Positions 5,998-9,305 of a stretch of DNA of 9,305 nt are shown here, one piece after another. Both the position numbers and the translations under genes were made by a program. The notes below the pieces were generated by a model. The model was not told where the DNA came from. It made no database searches and worked only from the letters and a program-made list of their open reading frames with translations. Location of the stretch: the NCBI GenBank assembly GCA_017620115.1, contig JAFZRB010000019.1, positions 1 to 9,305 of the forward strand. Reading direction: 5' to 3'. Positions within the stretch are counted from its first letter, which is position 1; each line of letters opens with the position of its first letter. This DNA comes from Clostridia bacterium. Lineage in GTDB: Bacteria; Bacillota; Clostridia; Christensenellales; Aristaeellaceae.

Positions 5998-8190
5998 ATG
6001 GCAAATACGCATGAGAAGAGCATAAAGTATCCGGGGCTGAACGACACGTACACCTTCCTTCAGAACGACGCGACGCTGAGCGAAGCGGGCAAGGCGGCCG
6101 ACGCGAAGGCGACTGGCGACGCGATTGCCGCCCTGCAGAGCGCTGTGACGGCGTGCTTCCCGCTGGATGCCGGCGACGCCGCCGCGCTGGCCAACGGGAC
6201 GGACATCGACAGTCTGCTGACGCCGGGCGCCTACAAGGTGACCACGGCGGCCAACGCGGCCACCATGACGGGCACGCCGCCGACCGCCTCATTGGGCTAT
6301 CGGCTGATCGTCATGGAAACCTCACAGGACAACAGGGTCTGGCAGATCGCGTTCGTAAACGGCGACTATCTGCCGAGATGCCGGTACTACAACGGCAGCG
6401 CGTGGACAGACTGGCGCATGTTCGTGCAGCGCGATTCCCCGGCCTTCACGGGCAGCCCGACCGCGCCCACGCAGAGCGCGGGCGACAGCTCGACGAAGCT
6501 GGCCACGACGGCCTACGCCGACCGGGCGGCGGGCAGCGCCATCGCCGCGGGGCTGCCGCTGGATTCCGACAACGCCGCCACGCTTTCCGACGGCACGGAC
6601 ATCGACGGCCTGCTGACGCCGGGCACCTACAAGGTGACCACCGGGGAACACGCGGCCACCATGACCGGCACGCCGCCCACCACGGCGACCGGCTACAGGC
6701 TGATCGTGATCGAGACCTCGCAGGACAACAGGGTGATCCAGTTCGCGCTGAGCAATTCGAGCGTCAATCCCCGGTGGCGCAAATACACCGGCAGCAGCTG
6801 GAGCGCCTGGGAGGCCATCGCGCCGCTGGATTCGCCCGGCTTTACGGGCAGCCCGACCGCGCCCACGCAGAGCGCGGGCGACAGCTCGACGAAGCTGGCC
6901 ACGACGGCCTACGCGGACGGCGCGGCCGGCGCGGCGAAGAGCTACGCGGACGAGAGGATCGCGGCCGAAGGCGTGGGCCTTCTGACGGATCCAGCGTTCC
7001 TGCACAAGGGGCTCGTTATCAACAACGGCGCCTGGGCGACGCAGTCCAGCCAGTATCACGCCGTGATCCCGGTGACGCCGGGGGCGACGCTGTTCTTCGA
7101 GGCGAACGCGACGGGCAACGGCAACTTCGCCGTTCTGACGGCGTACAGCGCGCCTTCGGCGGGCGGCACGCCCTCGTTCTCCGCGGCGACGGGCTTCACG
7201 AACACCATCACCGTGACGAAGGGCACGGGCGCGACGTACACGCTGCCTTCCGACGCGCATTACCTGTACGTGTATCTGCGCAACCTCTCGAACGGCGCAT
7301 ACGAGCGGATTCCCGCCTCGCTGGCGGTGGACGGCTACGACTGGGCCAAGGGCGTGCGCGAGAGCGTGAACAGGGTGTTCGCGCTGGCGCACGCGCCGGT
7401 GAAGCTGCGCGTGATGCAGTACAACTGCGGCATGTGGACCATGGGCGGGAATGCGCCCATGACCTCTTCCAACCTGGAGACCAAGCTGGCGAACTACAAG
7501 AAGCTTCTGCGCGCGTACCGCCCCGACCTGATCGGCATTGAGGAATGGGTGGACAACATCACGGTGAGCGGGAGCGCGGTGAGCATGAACGCGCGGGTGT
7601 TCGATCCCATGTATCCCTACGAGGCGGCATACATCTACACGGGCAGCAGCAAGGGCCGGACGCTCAAGGGCAAATACGCGCTGAGCGACATAACCAAGAG
7701 CAGCATTTCCTCCAGCGCCTACGGCGGCAGCAGCAGCGTTCTGTATTCCAAGGCGCACATGGAGATCGCGGGGCGGCGGGTGTGCGCGGTGTGCACGGCG
7801 TTTCTGCCCAGCACGGCGGGCAGCGGAGACCCAGCGATCCGCGCGGCGCTGATGCCGAAGCTTCTGGAGCTGCTGGACGGCGAGGAATACGCCTTCCTGA
7901 TCGTTGACCTGAACAACGGCGGCGACGGCACGGTGACGGACGTTCAGGAGGGCGACAGCCTGAACGCCATCGCGGAGACGAACGGGTTCAAGGGCTGCAT
8001 GGGGCCCTACGTTCCCTGGACGAACACCTGGCAGAGCCAGACGAACACCTCGGTTTGGAAGGCCATCGACCAGATTTACTACCGGAACAACGGCAGGATC
8101 ATCTTCGACAATTACACGATTCTGACGGACGAATTCGCGGGGCTCAATTCGGATCACATACCGTGCATCGGCGACTTTACGCTGCTGTGA
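5998..8190 (+). CDS. Phage tail-fibre-type protein with knob repeats and C-terminal EEP (endonuclease/exonuclease/phosphatase) domain
   Basis: The product is 730 aa from the ATG at 5998 (GAGG, 9-nt spacing). An ATG at 5989 would leave the ribosome binding site touching the start. Residues 1-50 are a tail-type N-terminus (KYPGLNDTYTF, then EAGKAADAKATGDAI). Two 132-aa repeats follow, each a pyocin-knob-like fold (GTDIDSLLTPGAYKVTT...TMTGTPP...YRLIV) ending in TGSPTAPTQSAGDSSTKLAT, a fibre motif. A Gly/Thr-rich, probably beta domain spans 326-445. Residues 469-730 are an EEP domain: MQYNC (N476), IGIEEW (E515/E516), VDLNNGGD (D637, N639), AIDQIYY (D691) and LNSDHIP (D719, H720). Members of this fold cleave phosphoesters in nucleic acids, lipids or sugars. 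The mid-domain strand reads VCTAFLP where many members have a catalytic His, so activity is uncertain. It is probably virion- or particle-associated. Confidence 0.85.
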   Translation: MANTHEKSIKYPGLNDTYTFLQNDATLSEAGKAADAKATGDAIAALQSAVTACFPLDAGDAAALANGTDIDSLLTPGAYKVTTAANAATMTGTPPTASLGYRLIVMETSQDNRVWQIAFVNGDYLPRCRYYNGSAWTDWRMFVQRDSPAFTGSPTAPTQSAGDSSTKLATTAYADRAAGSAIAAGLPLDSDNAATLSDGTDIDGLLTPGTYKVTTGEHAATMTGTPPTTATGYRLIVIETSQDNRVIQFALSNSSVNPRWRKYTGSSWSAWEAIAPLDSPGFTGSPTAPTQSAGDSSTKLATTAYADGAAGAAKSYADERIAAEGVGLLTDPAFLHKGLVINNGAWATQSSQYHAVIPVTPGATLFFEANATGNGNFAVLTAYSAPSAGGTPSFSAATGFTNTITVTKGTGATYTLPSDAHYLYVYLRNLSNGAYERIPASLAVDGYDWAKGVRESVNRVFALAHAPVKLRVMQYNCGMWTMGGNAPMTSSNLETKLANYKKLLRAYRPDLIGIEEWVDNITVSGSAVSMNARVFDPMYPYEAAYIYTGSSKGRTLKGKYALSDITKSSISSSAYGGSSSVLYSKAHMEIAGRRVCAVCTAFLPSTAGSGDPAIRAALMPKLLELLDGEEYAFLIVDLNNGGDGTVTDVQEGDSLNAIAETNGFKGCMGPYVPWTNTWQSQTNTSVWKAIDQIYYRNNGRIIFDNYTILTDEFAGLNSDHIPCIGDFTLL
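6160..6951 (+). repeat. Two 396-bp coding repeats with a 71-bp perfect core
   Basis: Unit 1 (6160-6555) and unit 2 (6556-6951) each code a knob-like domain plus fibre motif. The segments 6448-6518 and 6844-6914 are identical over 71 bp, offset exactly 396 bp (132 codons), while flanking parts have diverged at many positions. This suggests recent duplication or gene conversion of the linker, and gives a site for loss or gain of units. Confidence 0.93.
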
Positions 8191-8207
8191 GGCGAGGAGG
8201 AACGGAC

Positions 8208-8420
8208 ATGACAAAGGCGGGTGTGACGAACATCCGCCTCTATGATATAGACAACCTTGTCGGCGAGACAGAGAAGCTGAAGAACATCGCTGCGGCCTTA
8301 GAATCCGCCATGGAAGCGGCAAACGAGGCGGCGGAGAAAAAGAAGCCAGGGCACGCAGGAGAGCGCGGCGGAAGGCGCGGAAGAGCGGGCGCAGGCGGCG
8401 AGCGTGAAGGGGAATGGTAA
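8208..8420 (+). pseudogene. 5' part of a small phage-type ORF, frameshifted
   Basis: The ORF starts at an ATG with GAGGAGG and 7-nt spacing, 17 nt after the EEP gene, so it belongs to the same operon. The first 45 residues (MTKAGVTNIRLYDIDNLVGE..., then an Ala/Glu-rich helix) look like a short coiled phage tail or accessory protein. After codon 45 the translation turns into a Gly/Arg-rich tail (GERGGRRGRAGAGG), which is what a shifted frame gives in GC-rich DNA. One frame over, from 8344, the sequence reads SQGTQESAAEGAEERAQAAS, a sensible continuation of the helix that runs on into the polyvalent remnant. A one-base gain, or two-base loss, near 8337-8345 is therefore likely. The family is not recognised. 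Confidence 0.6.
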
Positions 8421-9119
8421 ATACTCCATTGAGAGAGATGCAAAGGGAAGACAATATGTAAAAGCTGAAAGACAGATGATAACAGGCAGTGATCCTATAA
8501 AGTGGCGGGATCAAATCATGAACTACATAAATAAGAATATAAGGAGAGGCAAAGATGTAAGTTTTACAGGGGCCGATGGAACAGTATTAACGATTACTCA
8601 GGATACAGCAGGAAAGGCACGAGTATGAAACGATGTATTGAGGGCAGATGGTCTGTTGAGGCCTATGACTGACGAAGAATATGCTCTAAAGCTCAGAGTT
8701 GAAGGGCATATTGATGAATTGGCACAGGTTTCAAAAGGAGAAAAAAGATTGTTCCAGACACAAGGAACCATCTGATAGCAAAAGATGGTTGGAATTACAG
8801 GACTGCATATTTTGAAGATTTTGATGGGAAACTATACAAACTGACTATATCTGTAGGGAAAGCAGGCGAGCTAAATACAGTATACAACATTGGAAGAATA
8901 AAAGAGTCCTATTCCGTTACTCAGGGCTCAAAGGCCAAGCAGCAAAGTGCTGCGGATGTAACGGGGTCAGACTCTGAAAACAGTATAGCAGACCTTCTCT
9001 CCGAAGTCAAGCCCAAGGAGAAATTCAGGCTGAGCGAGCAGCAGACGCAGACGGACGCTTTCAAGCGCTGGTTTGGAGACAGCCAAATCGTGAACGATGA
9101 CGGGACGCAGAAAAGTAAT
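8344..9119 (+). pseudogene. Decayed polyvalent-protein C-terminal region (LPD-type domains)
   Basis: Read with frame changes, this region gives a typical C-terminal part of the large 'polyvalent proteins' of phages and conjugative elements. KYSIERDAKGRQYVKAER (from 8419) leads to KDVSFTGADGTVLTITQDTAGKAR, then an in-frame TGA (8626-8628), then NDVLRADGLLRPMTDEEYALKL with ELAQVSKGEK. The frame must then shift in a run of six A (8741-8746), where one more A restores VPDTRNHLIAKDGWNYRTAYF and VYNIGRIKE. It continues to TDAFKRWFGDSQIVNDDG, the usual lead-in to a phage ADP-ribosyltransferase-like domain, and stops matching there. Three lesions and a truncation mark it as broken. Base composition is clearly AT-richer from about 8410 to 8930 than the neighbouring genes. 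The domain identity comes from my recall of family sequences. Confidence 0.7.
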
Positions 9120-9192
9120 GCAAGCCTTGTCGCGGCCTTGTTGTACAGGCCAATGTCAGCGGACAATCCTTCTTCCAGGGCAAAGGGAACAG

Positions 9193-9218
9193 GTATGCCG
9201 GCCCGCACTGCGGCATAC
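9193..9218. other. Perfect 8-bp stem-loop before the last gene
   Basis: GTATGCCG and CGGCATAC flank a 10-nt loop. No U-run follows on either strand, so it is not a clear terminator. It ends 11 nt before the ribosome binding site region of the gene at 9244 and could form in that gene's leader, or be a leftover of the junction. Function is unknown. Confidence 0.5.
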
Positions 9219-9243
9219 TGTAGAAGCTGGGAGGTGGGCCTTC

Positions 9244-9305
9244 ATGAAGCGCTTGCGCCGGATCGCCGCGTGGGCCGCCGTGTGCGCTGTGATGGCGCTG
9301 GCCGC
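9244..9305 (+). CDS. Start of a secreted or membrane-anchored protein (truncated by window)
   Basis: Twenty codons are visible. The ATG has GGGAGGTG about 9 nt upstream. The translation MKRLRRIAAWAAVCAVMALA is a textbook signal-peptide start: basic n-region (K2, R3, R5, R6), then an Ala/Val hydrophobic core. The cleavage site and the mature protein lie outside the window, so no function can be given. No strong promoter is seen in 9120-9243. TTGTTG (9138) and GACAAT (9162) are a poor match at 18-bp spacing. GC-rich codon use returns here to that of the host genes. Confidence 0.7.
   Translation, partial: MKRLRRIAAWAAVCAVMALA

Noticed and set aside
5117..6292. 391-codon minus-strand open frame
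   Set aside because: It is antisense to the SGNH domain and has a low-complexity Arg/Pro/Ser start and no recognisable motif.
6160..6951. CRISPR-like repeat structure
   Set aside because: There are only two copies, and they lie inside a coding frame with a codon-multiple offset and homologous 'spacers'.
3671..8190. Diversity-generating retroelement acting on the tail genes
   Set aside because: No reverse transcriptase, template repeat or adenine-biased variable repeat is seen. The direct repeats are domain duplications.
8334..8346. Programmed frameshift at the A-rich run GAAAAAG
   Set aside because: The needed change is +1, not -1, and the run does not fit X XXY YYZ in the zero frame. The other lesions downstream favour decay.
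6322..8514. Long open frame of 730 codons on the minus strand
   Set aside because: It is antisense to the tail-fibre/EEP gene. Its translation is Arg/Ala/Val-rich without domains, as expected of shadows in GC-rich DNA.
8626..8628. TGA read as an amino acid (selenocysteine or recoded)
   Set aside because: No selenoprotein context is seen, TGA ends several normal genes here, and a second lesion follows within 120 nt.

Overview
The window reads as chromosomal DNA of a GC-rich member of the Firmicutes, probably an uncultured gut-type clostridium. This is inferred from strong AGGAGG-type ribosome binding sites, sigmaA-like TTGACN/TATNAT promoters, a Mn2+ (yybP-ykoY) riboswitch ahead of mntP, and tail-protein modules of Firmicutes siphophage style. 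No tRNA, rRNA or taxonomic marker is present, so the lineage is not fixed.

Positions 1-3500 hold ordinary host genes. mntP (minus strand) is a manganese exporter with its own promoter, a complete Mn2+ aptamer and a terminator-type expression platform. Divergent from it is a TIM-barrel sugar isomerase/epimerase-like gene. That gene converges on a small J-domain/TPR protein gene (minus strand), and the two share a hairpin terminator. Further along, an MFS transporter gene (minus strand) has its own strong promoter.

Positions 3580-8190 hold a phage-type cassette driven by its own promoter, back to back with the MFS promoter. The first gene (773 aa) has a tail-fibre-like N-terminus, three tandem repeats of about 105 aa of a domain I do not recognise, short beta-type repeats and a C-terminal SGNH/GDSL hydrolase. 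The second (730 aa) has two pyocin-knob-like repeats, a beta-rich region and a C-terminal endonuclease/exonuclease/phosphatase (EEP) domain. They lie 5 nt apart and look like two receptor-binding or tail-tip proteins, each ending in an enzyme. No capsid, terminase, tape-measure or lysis gene is seen in the window.

Positions 8208-9240 hold a third phage-type ORF that runs, through a frameshift and an abrupt GC drop near 8410, into the broken C-terminal part of a 'polyvalent protein' (large phage/conjugative-element protein domains). It carries an in-frame stop, a second frameshift and a truncated 'WFGDS' ADP-ribosyltransferase-type start. A new gene with a signal peptide begins at 9244 and runs off the window.

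The most interesting part is the paired esterase-tipped and EEP-tipped tail proteins, apparently without the rest of a phage. The repeat domain in the first and the EEP domain with an altered active site in the second deserve attention.
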